Source: Oncomelania hupensis
Taxonomy: Eukaryota; Mollusca; Gastropoda; Littorinimorpha; Pomatiopsidae
Length of the DNA stretch: 64,000 bases
NCBI GenBank assembly: GCA_036898135.1
Contig: CM072520.1
Coordinates: forward strand, 1,283,491-1,347,490
Direction of reading: 5' to 3'
The first letter of the stretch is position 1, and each line of letters starts with the position of its first letter. A model generated the notes under the pieces. The model was not told the DNA's origin and did no database searches. It was given only the letters and a program-made list of their open reading frames with translations. Made by a program: the position numbers and the translations under genes. Shown in pieces: positions 51,041-61,649 of this stretch.

Positions 51041-51210
51041 ACTCTCTTCCCTCCCACTCTCTCTTTCTCCCTGTCCCTCAGTACAGCGCAGACCGTAACC
51101 CATTTCCCAGTGATAAAGCGAGTTTTCTCTCTATCTGGAACTCTCACTTGCCTCCGGCGTTTTGTCTGTCTGTCTGTCTGCCCCTCTCTCTCTTTCTCTC
51201 TCTCTCGCTC
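50957..51210. repeat. CT-rich microsatellite
   Basis: CT with TTCT breaks at 50959-51075, and a second patch at 51163-51215. Confidence 0.9.
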
Positions 51211-51227
51211 TCCCCCCTTCGACCCAC

Positions 51228-51413
51228 CGCCGTGCCTAAGTGTAACGTTCGCTTAGGACACCGATGACCCAGGTTCGATTCCTGTGGTGAGAAAGACAAA
51301 AGTGGTCATTTTTCGCTGTCCATCTTCGCAATGCGATTGCTATGATGGTTCATTGTTGATTTAGGTCGCTACCACTTTATTCTTGGGATGGTTATCCCCG
51401 TTTGCAGTATAGT
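51228..51413 (+). mobile_element. tRNA-related SINE
   Basis: GTGCCTAAGTGTAACG (A-box-like, near 51233) and a perfect B box GGTTCGATTCC (51267-51277) stand in tRNA-like spacing, followed by a non-tRNA body. No cloverleaf is obvious and the A box lacks a base, so this is not a working tRNA gene. The body ends in GGTGGACTGGACGTTAAAC. Confidence 0.6.
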
Positions 51414-51718
51414 CAATGGTGGACTGGACGTTAAACCTCAATGGTGGACTGGACGTTAAACCCGAATGGTGGACTGGACGTTAAACTTCAATGGTGGACT
51501 GGACGTTAAACTTCAATGGGTGGACTGGACGTTAAACTTCAATGGTGGACTGGACGTTAAACTTCAATGGTGGCCTGGACGTTAAACCTCAATGGTGGAC
51601 TGGACGTTAAACCTCAATGGTGGACTGGAGGTTAAACTTCAATGGTGGACTGGACGTTAAACCTCAATGGTGGACTGGACGTTAAACCTCAATGGTAGAC
51701 TGGCCGTTAAACTTCAAT
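51414..51718. repeat. 25-bp minisatellite, about 12 copies
   Basis: The unit CAATGGTGGACTGGACGTTA plus AACCT (25 bp), with cttcaatgg/cctcaatgg variants. It starts exactly at the SINE 3' end. From 51719 to 52049 no gene is supported. Confidence 0.9.
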
Positions 51719-52045
51719 GTTCATCCATTCTGTCTCTCCTTCGCATTCTCCCCCATCCACCCTCTCGTTTGGTGTCACAAGGACGACCAAATAGTATTTG
51801 TGCCTGGGGCTGTTCAGTTGATTTCATTTTGGTGGAGGACCGAGTCTCTGCTCTCAAGGCCCCTCCACAATATTTCGGACCCTTTCCCCCACCGTCTCCA
51901 TCCCTTACAGTCTGCAGTCCCTTCACCACTGTTGCTTAGCCTATCTCTTCGCCCACCCTCGCCCCTACCCCACTCATTTATATTATTCCTTTTTTTTCAT
52001 ATCTCACCCCCCCCCTGACCCCCTCACAAACTCACAATTAAAACA

Positions 52046-52049
<4 letters not shown>

Positions 52050-52107
<58 letters not shown>
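52050..52107. repeat. CT microsatellite
   Basis: A near-pure CT run. From 52108 to 52500 nothing is recognised. Confidence 0.9.
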
Positions 52108-52499
52108 TAACCACCTTTCTCCATCGCTCTTCTTCCTCCCTTTCTCTCTTTCTTTTTTGCACCCTCGCTTTCTCAGTCCCACACCATCAAGCAATTTGTT
52201 GTTTGAAGAGGAAACTGAAGCCCATCGCTGAGCAATTCTTTTTCCGCCAAATTGTCACCCTTTGGTGCATGGTTCATTCTAGCAGAGAGCGGAACGAGAT
52301 AGCAAACTTTTTACACGGGATGGTACGATCGTGGACAAGAGTTTATTAATAGTAGTAGTTGAGGACGAAACTGGCCGTGAACTCTGTATCAACATCCTAT
52401 CTCATTTATACTTGTGTATGCATGCAATGTTCCTATTTGTATCACTCAACAAAGCAATAGAATAAATCTCTGAATTTTGGCATTGCGTCCGGCTGGTTT

Positions 52500-52862
52500 T
52501 TAAAACAATTAACATTCTGTGCAGTTTTTATAGTTAGGGGTAAACTGTTCCAATGTGAAAAAACTTTTATTAATACAAAAATACTTCCTGATGTTAGTAT
52601 TAGAATGCTGTTTAAGAATATTACCTGCTGGGTTCCTAATTTTGTTGTGGTGATGTGTTAGAAATCTATAAATTTTTGAATTATAGATTTTAAATGCTTG
52701 ATTTTAAATGCTTGAATTGTAGATTTTAAACGCTTGAATTATAGATTTTAAATGCTTGAATTATACCTCCTCTAACTCTACGTCCATATACAGAATGCAG
52801 GTTGAGATACTTCAATCTCTCTATGTAAGACATAGAATGACATTCTTTCAAAAAACATTGTG
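52500..52862 (-). pseudogene. Decayed LINE, RT C-terminal part
   Basis: In minus sense: ERLKYLNLHSVYGRRVRGGI followed by IQAFKI, then RFLTHHHNKI, NTNIRKYFCINKSFFT and LEQFTPNY. These match the conserved C-terminus of LINE ORF2s (ERLxxLxLxSLxxRRxRGDLI, RxxFFxNRVVxxWNxLP). A small tandem of ATAGATTTTAAATGCTTGAA at 52673-52757 interrupts it. It probably belongs to the same copy as 53210-54120. Confidence 0.65.
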
Positions 52863-53104
52863 CCGGGGGTTTCTGTATAAATAGTATCCCCACTTTCTGG
52901 AAATTTAGTGCTTTAAATTCCACTGTCGCTGTCTTTCTTATTTGTTCTTTCTCATTCCTACTCTGTTCTATCAATCTACTATACTATCTTCTTCTTCGCT
53001 AGACCAGTCACCTAACTTTTTTTCTTTAAAACTCTTCTGGGACAAAACTCCTCATTTGTGTGTGAGGTCTGTTGGATCAGCTTGGGAATATTGGACGCTT
53101 TGTG
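52863..53104 (+). mobile_element. Dispersed repeat D1, copy B (3'-truncated)
   Basis: From GTGCCGGGGGTTTCTGTATA to GGGAATATTGGACGCTTTGTGCC it matches copy C (from about 55994) and copy A (reverse). It separates the two parts of a decayed LINE. Confidence 0.7.
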
Positions 53105-53165
53105 CCATTCGAGAATGGACTGGCTTGACATTGAGCGAAGCCATCAGGGTTGCTGAGGACAGAAA
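53105..53165 (+). pseudogene. LINE C-terminal scrap, family L-C
   Basis: It encodes IREWTGLTLSEAIRVAEDRK, nearly the same as the 48144-48552 copy but on the opposite strand. It is fused directly to the D1 fragment. Confidence 0.65.
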
Positions 53166-53209
53166 ATTGCAGTTACTTCCATTGTCTTCCAAACCTGCGG
53201 CACATGACC

Positions 53210-54120
53210 AGTTTTTAAAGAATATTTTAAAAGTTTGCCCATCGGCAAGGCACACTCATTATATAGTTCCTTAAGAACTCTAGGAGGAATTATATCCGGT
53301 CCTTGAGCTTTTGAGAGGTCTAAGGCTTTAAATTTACATCTTACTACCTCAGGGGGTTACTATTATCAAAAACTTCCAGAAATACCATTAAGATTTAAGA
53401 CTCTCGGATATCACTTTTCCGCAGTAAAAACACTTGAGAAAATTGTATTCAGTGTTTCAGTCTTGTCCCCGTCGTCTGAGACAGCAAACTCGCCGTCCTC
53501 TTTTTGAAATCAGTAATCAGTACAAATTAGGTTAATCTGATCAATAAAACTTGATGCAACAACAACAACTTTTTGAAATGCAGTAATACCTGGGTTACTT
53601 TTAATTTGGTCCTGCACGAACTTCCAAAATTTCTTTGGATTTTTCTTACAGTCTTTAGCAACTGATTTCTCGTACAAACTTTGGGCTTTTTTAAATGAGT
53701 TTATTGCACTGATTACGTTCCATTATATTACGAGAGATCCGTACTGGCAACATGCTCCCTGAGGCCATCATAGTCGCCTTTAATTAGATTGAGCTTGTAT
53801 TTACTTTGTTTTAACGTTTACACTTTTGGTACATAAAGCTAAAAAAAAAAAGACATCATGATCGCTTTTTTAAAATGGGTGTAGATGGGCAATATCTGAA
53901 ATAAGAAATTCATCATTAACAAATACTAAGTCGTCCAATGTGGATCTCTGTCCATTTCGGTGTCTTTAAAAACCTTTTGGATGAGAAAAACATCTCGAGC
54001 ACATTCAATAAAAGCATTATTATTTTCTCCACTCCAAGGTACATGCCATCGTACATCAGGAACATTATGTCTCACATTATACAAATGTTGTCATGCTTGT
54101 GAATCTCCTCGGACTTTAAT
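53210..54120 (-). pseudogene. Decayed LINE, endonuclease to RT
   Basis: In minus sense, from 54120 down, the pieces are VRWHVPWSGENNNAFIECAR (endonuclease), LVFVNDEFLISDI (near 53910), KDCKKNPKKFWKFVQDQI (inter-domain, near 53640) and LDLSKAQGPDIIPPRVLKEL (RT start, near 53300). There are stops and frameshifts throughout. The RT core and FADD box are missing between this piece and 52862. This is an old copy of a CR1/Jockey-like LINE; the clade is a guess. Confidence 0.65.
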
Positions 54121-54469
54121 AAGTCAAGCAATAACTGTTATCCACTGTGGAATTGGGTCTCTTATAAACACACCCAACCAAACCACTCTGACCTTCCCCA
54201 CACACAAAAATAACACCACACACTTTCTTCAGATTAATGTGTCATTAACGTGTTATGCACCTGGGCATTTAAACTCTTATTAAAATACAAAGCCATTACC
54301 CTTTTTGCATTACTATTGATGAACATATGATAAACATATGATAATTTGGTAGTTGATTCTCTGAGTCTAAAAGTGATGTTAAGTAATCCACCTCGTTGAC
54401 CTAAAGCTCCCTAATAAGCCTATAAACAGCGTAATGCGCAGAACATTGCTGGTTACAGTTTATTGATTT
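54121..54469. other. Spacer, nothing recognised
   Basis: No gene or repeat is supported; this may be further decayed LINE endonuclease sequence. Confidence 0.4.
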
Positions 54470-54595
54470 ATTTAATGTTTTTTATAGCGCTTTCTCTAGA
54501 TCAAGAGCTGCTCAAGGCACTGCCACTACAGGATGTAACTCCAGCCACTAGAGGCGTCCGCTTGCAGCATTTGAGTGCGCCTGTACAGGTATTGT
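54470..54595 (-). mobile_element. SINE-like family S1, 3' half
   Basis: TTATAGCGCTTTCTCTAGAT and GAGCTGCTCAAGGCACTGCC (plus strand) match the S1 3' half. The 5' half is missing. From 54596 to 54954 nothing is recognised beyond a poly-T run at 54790. Confidence 0.65.
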
Positions 54596-54954
54596 AACAA
54601 AGATAGGTCATTTCCTTCTGTTAACGGACGATCTTTTAAAACTCTCCGATACGACTATTAGTTTCACATTTCGCAAATTTGACATGTACACAAAATGTAC
54701 GATTATGATTATATATTTTGCAAATAGTCTGGTCTGAGCGCAAATGAAACATTTTATCAGTAGTTGTTGCGTTTTCTTTTCTTGTCTTTCCTCTTTTTTT
54801 TTTTTTTTTTTACAAATAAACCAGAGGACTGCTAGTGTGTAAACAGTACAATAATGAGAAAGACGTGTGCATGCTACTTTAGACAACAACACCACAACAT
54901 GTGGTGGTTTTGTTTTTGTCCCATTAGCATTCTTTGGCCTTATTTTTTATTTAG

Positions 54955-55125
54955 TTTTATTTTATCACTTTTATAGCGCGCTTTCCCAGCTTAGTTGCTG
55001 CTCATGGCGCTGGTCAATACAGGATCTAACTCGAGCCGCCCAAGGCGCCCACCTGACGCCACTGAACACAATTGTCAGTGACCGGGGATAGGGAGAAAGG
55101 ACCTAGTGCGTGCTGGGTGTGTTTG
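54955..55125 (-). mobile_element. SINE-like family S1
   Basis: It runs from TTTTATAGCGCGCTTTCCC to GACCTAGTGCGTGCTGGGTG (plus strand). It is shorter than the full copy and lacks part of the middle. It runs directly into the 30-bp satellite. Confidence 0.65.
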
Positions 55126-55854
55126 TGTAGACGGCACTATGTACAGACGGCACTATGTACACATATGTTTGTGTAGACGGCACTATGTACACATGTGTTT
55201 GTGTAGACGGTACTATGTACACATATGTTTGTGTAGACGGCACTATGTACACATGTGTTTGTGTAGACGGCACTATGTACACATATGTTTGTGTAGACGG
55301 CACTATGTACACATGTGTTTGTGTAGACGGCACTATGTACACATGTGTTTGTGTAGACGGCACTATGTACACATGTGTTTGTGTAGACGGCACTATGTAC
55401 ACATGTGTTTGTGTAAACGGCACTATGTACACATGTGTTTGTGTAAACGGCACTATGTACACATGTGTTTGTGTAGACGGCACTATGTACACATGTGTTT
55501 GTGTAAACGGCACTATGTACACATGTGTTTGTGTAGACGGCACTATGTACACATGTGTTTGTGTAGGCGGCACTATGTACACATGTGTTTGTGTAGACGG
55601 CACTATGTACACATGTGTTTGTGTAGACAGCACTATGTACACATGTGTTTGTAAAAACGGCACTATGTACACATGTGTTTGTGTAGACAGCACTATGTAC
55701 ACATGTGTTTGTGTAGATAGCACTATGTACACATGTGTTTGTGTAGACGGCACTATGTACACATGTGTTTGTGTAAACGGCATTATGTACACATGTGTTT
55801 GTAAAAACGGCACTATGTACACATGTGTTTGTGTAGACGGCACTACGTACACAT
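55118..55854. repeat. 30-bp satellite array, left block (about 24 copies)
   Basis: The unit GTGTAGACGGCACTATGTAC plus ACATGTGTTT (30 bp), with gtgtaaacgg, gtaaaaacgg and gtagacagc variants. The period is a multiple of three and the unit has no stop in several frames, so frames of over 200 codons run both ways. I treat these as artefacts. Confidence 0.95.
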
Positions 55855-56560
55855 CCCCCTTGGGGTCATGAGCAATCTTGTCACTGTAGATTGTTCTAAC
55901 CTATAAAGGGAATAGTGAAAGCCCCAGTTGAAAACCTGTCTTGCCTTTGTAGGCATGACTAATTCACTGCGGCAACAGTTCCCCCCGTTGGAGTGCCGGG
56001 GGTTTTCAGTATAAATAGTATCCCCACTTTCTGGAAATTTAGTGCTTTAAATTCCCACTGTCGCTGTTTTCATCATTTGCTCTTTCCCATTCCTGATCTG
56101 TCCTATCACTCTGCTATACTTTCTTCTTCTTCGCTAGATCAATGACCTACCTTTTTTCTTGAAAACTCTTCCTGGACAAGACTCCTTGTTTGTGTATGAG
56201 GTCTGTTGGATCAGCTTGGGAGTGTTGGACGCTTTCTGCCGGGTGGTCACTAGGGCTTCCTATGAATGTACTATTTAGCACTATAGGCATTTTATATGTA
56301 TGTGTTTGGTTGATGATTTATAATGATGTTTGTATTCTATTTTGTTTTTGTAACCGGGGTGTTCGCGTAGTTGAGGTCAACCCTCAGCCGTCCCCCGCGT
56401 GGGATGTCTTTATTGTAAAGTGACTGACCGGTGGAGGGCATTCAATTTTCCCACTGGGGTTGTTTCAGCAGATCTTTTATGCGGATCGGGGGTTGTCCGG
56501 TCCTGATTTGGCTCGGAAGAGTCCGCTGGACCTAAAGCAACAATAAATCAATCAATCAAT
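55855..56560 (+). mobile_element. Dispersed repeat D1, copy C, inserted in the 30-bp satellite
   Basis: A 706-bp insertion that begins CCCCCTTGGGGTCATGAGCA and ends AACAATAAATCAATCAATCAAT, a tail of AATC units. The flanks share ACGTACACAT (55845-55854 and 56561-56570), a satellite variant (ACGTAC rather than ATGTAC) found only at these two points. It is therefore a 10-bp target-site duplication. A 77-codon frame (56190-56423) resembles one in copy A, but no known protein is recognised. Confidence 0.85.
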
Positions 56561-57775
56561 ACGTACACATGTGTTTGTGTAGACGGCACTATGTACACAT
56601 GTGTTTGTGTAGACAGCACTATGTACACATGTGTTTGTGTAGACGGTACTATGTACACATGTTTGTGTAGACGGCACTATGTACACATGTGTTTGTGTAG
56701 ACGGCAATATGTACACATGTGTTTGTGTAGACGGCACTATGTACACATGTGTTTGTGTAGACAGCACTATGTACACATGTGTTTGTAAAAACGGCACTAT
56801 GTACACATGTGTTTGTGTAGACAGCACTATGTACACATGTGTTTGTAAAAACGGCACTATGTACACATGTGTTTGTGTAGACAGCACTATGTACACATGT
56901 GTTTGTGTAGACTGGACTATGTACACATGTGTTTGTGTAAACGGCACTATGTACACATGTGTTTGTGTAGACGGCACTATGTACACATGTGTTTGTAAAA
57001 ACGGCACTATGTACACATGTGTTTGTGTAGACGGCACTATGTACACATGTGTTGGTGTAAACGGCACTATGTACACATGTGTTTGTGTAGACGGCACTAT
57101 GTACACATGTTTGTGTAGACGGCACTATGTACACATGTGTTTGTGTAGACGGCACTATGTACACATGTGTTTGTGTAGACGGCACTATGTACACATGTGT
57201 TTGTGTCGACGGCACTATGTACACATGTGTTTGTGTCGACGGCATTATGTACACATGTGTTTGTGTAAACGGCACTATGTACACATGTGTTTGTGTAGAC
57301 GGCACTATGTACACATGTGTTTGTGTCGACGGCACTATGTACACATGTGTTTGTGTCGACGGCATTATGTACACATGTGTTTGTGTAAACGGCACTATGT
57401 ACACATGTGTTTGTGTAGACGGCACTATGTACACATGTGTTTGTGTAAACGGCACTATGTACACATGTGTTTGTGTAGACGGCACTATGTACACATGTGT
57501 TTGTGTAAACGGCACTATGTACACATGTGTTTGTGTAGACGGCACTATGTACACATGTGTTTGTGTAAACGGCACTATGTACACATGTGTTTGTGTAGAC
57601 GGCACTATGTACACATGTGTTTGTGTAGACGGCACTATGTACACATGTGTTTGTGTAAACGGTACTATGTACACATGTGTTTGTGTAGACGGTACTATGT
57701 ACACATGTGTTTGTGTAGACGGCACTATGTACACATGTGTTTGTGTAGACGGCACTATGTACACATGTGTTTGTT
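56561..57775. repeat. 30-bp satellite array, right block (about 40 copies)
   Basis: The same unit as the left block. Near 57196-57364, gtgtcgacgg variants occur in a repeated block of four (57190-57310 and 57310-57400), a sign of local segmental duplication. The 371- and 373-codon frames are artefacts of the 30-bp period. Confidence 0.95.
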
Positions 57776-58020
57776 TTATTTGTGTTGCGTTTTGATGTAG
57801 GGTTCACACATACTTTCAAGTTCTGGTCGCCATTGATTTGAAATTGTCTCTCTCTTCATATGTTCTGCAAAGGTGAACTGTGGACTGGCGCGGGAGGTGG
57901 CGTTTTTCATTAAGACCATTCAGCAGACAATCACACGTCAATTAAGGCGTCCAGACCAAAACATTGTACCTCCTTCCTTTCTTTCTCACATGACTAATGC
58001 ATGACAACCCCCTCCCCCTC
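57776..58020. other. Spacer, nothing recognised
   Basis: No supported gene. Confidence 0.4.
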
Positions 58021-58291
58021 TCCCCATCTCCAAACATCCGTATCCCCCCCCCCCCTTCTTTTAGTACCCTCTCTCTCTTTCTTTCTTTCTTTTTTTCTTT
58101 CTTTCACTCTCTCTCTGCCTGTCTCTCTGTCTCCGTCTCTCGCTCTCTTTCTTTTATATTTCTTTCTGTCTTTCTCCGTCTCTCTCTCTCCACGTCTTTC
58201 TGTTTCTTGGCTCTGTTTCTGCCTATCTTCCTCTGTCACTCTCTCTCTCTCTCTCTTCACCGCTCTCTCGCTCGCTTTCTCTTTCTCTCTG

Positions 58292-58340
<49 letters not shown>

Positions 58341-58373
58341 TTACCGCTCTTTCTGTCTGTCTCTGTCTTTCTT

Positions 58374-58447
<74 letters not shown>
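58021..58447. repeat. CT-rich microsatellite cluster
   Basis: A poly-C run, then TTTC, TCTG and pure CT blocks. Ser/Leu-rich frames are artefacts. From 58448 to 58913 there is no supported gene. Confidence 0.9.
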
Positions 58448-58449
<2 letters not shown>

Positions 58450-58913
58450 CAGTTACCCTCTTCCCTCATCCACTGAACAATGACGTCATCACCGGCAGCA
58501 GATCACGTGTTGTTTATTTTCTACAGAAGATGTTTGTGGTGAATAGTTAATTGCTGTGTAGTAAAGACACAGAGGCAGGCTGCGGAACAACACTCGTGGT
58601 GGAGAGGGGGTGTTGATGGGTAGGTGCGGAGGTGATGGGGCGGTTATGAGGAGATATCTGTGGAGAAGGCGGAGAGTGAAAGAATGAAGAAAGAGGAAGA
58701 AGAAGGATACGTGTATTTGAGGAGAAAATCCATGAGATGATGTGGAGACCAACATCAGTTTATTGATGACGATGGGACATGGTGAAGTGAGAGAGAGGGA
58801 GTCAAAGAGACACAGAGAGGGAGAGTTACAGAGATAGACAGAGGGACAAACAGACAGACGAAGAAGAAGAAAAAAAGAGGAATAGGAAGGAAGAGGAGGA
58901 GGGGGGGCGGAAA

Positions 58914-59108
58914 AGTTTAGGGGCAGGGTAGAAGTTTAGGGGCAGGGTAGAAGTTTAGGGGCAGGGTAGAAGTTTAGAGGCAGGGTAGAAGTTTAGGGGC
59001 AGGGTAGAAGTTTAGGGCCAGGGTAGAAGTTTAGGGGCAGGGTAGACGTTTAGGGGCAGGGTAGACGTTTAGGGGCAGGGTAGAAGTTTTAGGGGCAGGA
59101 TACAAGTT
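58914..59108. repeat. 19-bp minisatellite, about 10 copies
   Basis: The unit AGTTTAGGGGCAGGGTAGA repeats every 19 bp with a few substitutions. From 59109 to 59497 no gene is supported. Confidence 0.9.
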
Positions 59109-59497
59109 TAAAAAGAAGGAGGAGCGATAGGAAGAGGCCGTGCAAGGTTTTGGAGGAGCAGATTGGAGGAGAAGAGTAGGCGCCGGGTCCAGCAGGTCCT
59201 GGATACGTATTGGGTTTGTACTGATGATGACGACACATGTTCAAGTGGAGAAAGCAGGCATGATTAAGCCATCACCGCTCCGCCATAATTGCCGCCTCTC
59301 TCCTCTTGACTGTAGTTCTTGTTTGACTTGGACAATCTTCAACGCTTCTTCTGAGACTTCGCTGAACGCCCAACTATCCAAGTCCTTAACCTTTGGCTCT
59401 ACGCTACTGCCTCCTTCCCTGCACTGACTCGTCTTTCAACCCTCCCACCCCCCACCTTCCCACCGCGTCAAATTCCCACCCTTCTACCCACGCACTT

Positions 59498-59860
59498 TAT
59501 CGCGCGGACTTTAAAGAACCCGACGCTCATGTCCTAGGCGGGTGAGTGCCAGAAAGAGAAGAAGACCAAGCAAGCGCCAGGTAGACAAACACGTTAAAAA
59601 CAGATAAAAGACAACCGACCAAAACATTGTCAACACAATCCACCTCACAAGAACGTTTCATCAGGAACCACAAGCCAACACTAGGTCCCTTTAACCCTGT
59701 GTTATTCAGGATAGCTCAGTGGTCTGAGGCGTTACACGGTGTGAATCAAGCAGCAAGTTAACACCTTGGGCGTATGGAGTCAGAACCTGATCTCGACCAG
59801 CACCTTGAGCAGCTCTTGAGCTGGAAAAGCGCTATATTAGAGCAATGTATATATTCCTAT
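59498..59860 (+). mobile_element. SINE-like family S1, interrupted copy
   Basis: GGACTTTAAAGAACCCGACG and TGTCCTAGGCGGGTGAGTGC begin it. After about 110 bp of extra sequence it resumes at CACTAGGTCCC (59679), GATAGCTCAGTGGTCTGAGG (about 59711) and CCAGCACCTTGAGCAGCTCT, ending GCGCTATATTAGAG. Here the A-box-like TAGCTCAGTGG is a perfect Pol III match, the best support for a tRNA origin of the family. Confidence 0.65.
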
Positions 59861-60170
59861 ACTTATTGTGCCCTGTGATGTTTTCCAGCTGCAAAGTTTT
59901 TTATTTGTCCAGTTTGTTTGTTTGTCGGTATTGTCATCGTCATCGTCGTTGTTGTTGTTGTTGTTACCATTGTTGTTTTTGTTGATGTTGCTGCTGTTTG
60001 GTGCTGACTAAACTAGTCCCAACACCAAAAGACAAAACACAAATTTTGGTCCACCGCCCCAGAGACCACGCCGTCACTGTCACGGACACTGTCGCTAACA
60101 AACTACAAACGTCTATTAAACCTTGCACGTGGCACTTCAAGGTAGAATTCTATTCAAGTTTCTGGTGTCG

Positions 60171-60240
60171 TTCTTCTTCTTCTTCTTCTTCTTCTTCTTC
60201 TTCTTCTTCTTCTTCTTCTTCTTCTTCTTCTTCTTTTTCT
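60171..60240. repeat. TTC microsatellite
   Basis: About 63 bp of TTC units. Confidence 0.95.
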
Positions 60241-60404
60241 TTCCTGGATGACGTTACAACGCTTTCTCTGAGAAGGCAATCCGCCGCAAGGAGACGACAA
60301 CATCAACAAAAACAAAAATCCCAGATAGTGTTGTATTGTGCTGAATGTTGTTGAAATATTGGGTCAGCGTGGTCATTGACATTTCCATCACTGCCTTTGT
60401 CCTT

Positions 60405-60702
60405 TATCATCATCATTTTCATCACGTGCCACCACCAGTATCAACATCATCACCATCATCATCATTATCATCATCATCATTACTACCACTACCTTCTCTA
60501 GCAAGACGACGACGACAAAGAAGAAGAAGAAGAAGAAGAAGAAGAAGAAGAAGAAGAAGAAGAAGAAGAAGAAGAAGAAGAAGAAGAAAAAGATGAAGAA
60601 GAAGAAGAAGAAGAAGAAGAAGAAGAAGAAGAAGAAGAAGAAGAAGAAGAAGAAGAAGAAGAAGAAGAAGAAGAACAACAACAACAACAACAACAACAAC
60701 AA
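60405..60702. repeat. CAT, GAA and CAA microsatellites
   Basis: CAT-rich to about 60483, GAA at about 60517-60674, CAA at 60675-60702. Poly-Lys, poly-Ser and poly-Phe frames are artefacts. Confidence 0.95.
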
Positions 60703-61003
60703 AACCAGTAGTAACACAATCATTGAGTCATTGTCTAACTGTAGTTTGGTAGCAGCAGGTCCGCTGTGCGCCAATCAAGGAGAGAGCAATGTTGCTTGTG
60801 AAGAGAAGTGACAGGACGACGAATTGAAGTCTGACCCGGCCCCCCTTGGCCCTTCTGGCCCCACCATGGTCCCCTCTTGCTTCATCATAAACCTGGGAGT
60901 AATAGATTAGATCCTTAACATGGGAGTGTTATATTATTATTTCCTTGATGTAACCCGTGCTTCCATCCGTAACATAACTGTGTGCTGTTCATAAACAAGT
61001 ATA
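60703..61003. other. Spacer, nothing recognised
   Basis: No supported gene. Confidence 0.4.
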
Positions 61004-61166
61004 TTTCTCTCTCTCTTTCTCTCTCTCTCTTTCTCTCTCTCTCTTTCTCTCTCTCTCAGTTTGTCTGTCTCTCTCTGTCTCTGTCTCCCTCTGTCAGTCT
61101 GCTGTCTTTCTTTTTCACTCGCTTTGTCTCTGGCTTTGTCTTTGTCTTTGTCTCTCTCTCCCTCCC
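61004..61166. repeat. CT / TCTG-rich tract
   Basis: Imperfect CT and TTTGTC units. No gene is seen from 61167 to 61405. Confidence 0.9.
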
Positions 61167-61405
61167 TTTGTACAGCTTCCTTGGGAACGGTGGATTATTA
61201 TTGCATGATATTGTTCCAAGGATATATTCCACATGTTTCTAGATTTATTTTGTTCATTTGTCATCTCTCTGTTTGCTGATGTTGGAGGTGGAACAGACAC
61301 AAGAAGGGTTTGAATCTGACGCCGTTTATGTAGCCATTCCAAGGGCCAGCCGCCATCTTTTATTTCTCTTTCGTTATGTGAGAGCGGACCATACTAAGCC
61401 TGTGT

Positions 61406-61615
61406 ATTGTATCGTTCTTGTCTAGCGCGCGCTTCTGCAGCTCAAGAACTGCTCAAGACGCTGGCCAACACGGGATGTAACTCAAGTAGACCGAGGTGCT
61501 CACTTGCTAGCCTTAGGCCCATCGTCTGACGCACAGACAACTGAGCACAATCCTGGGGAACCAGGGATGGGGCAGAAGATACCTAGTGCATGCTGGGTGT
61601 ATTCATTTAGCGGAA
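61406..61615 (-). mobile_element. SINE-like family S1
   Basis: GTCTAGCGCGCGCTTCTGCA, CTCAAGACGCTGGCCAAC and CAACTGAGCACAATCCTGGG (plus strand) match other copies. It ends near the start of the 43-bp satellite. Confidence 0.65.
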
Positions 61616-61649
61616 AGACAGCGACACGGTAACGACTGGGCATGTTTCT

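Noticed and set aside
51233..51300. A tRNA gene
   Set aside because: The B box is perfect, but the A box lacks a base and no acceptor stem pairs. A non-tRNA body follows, so SINE is the better call.
56649..57800. Reading frames of 240-373 codons on both strands with 10-residue periodicity
   Set aside because: They are the 30-bp satellite read in frame. The period is a multiple of three and the unit lacks stops, so several frames stay open without selection.
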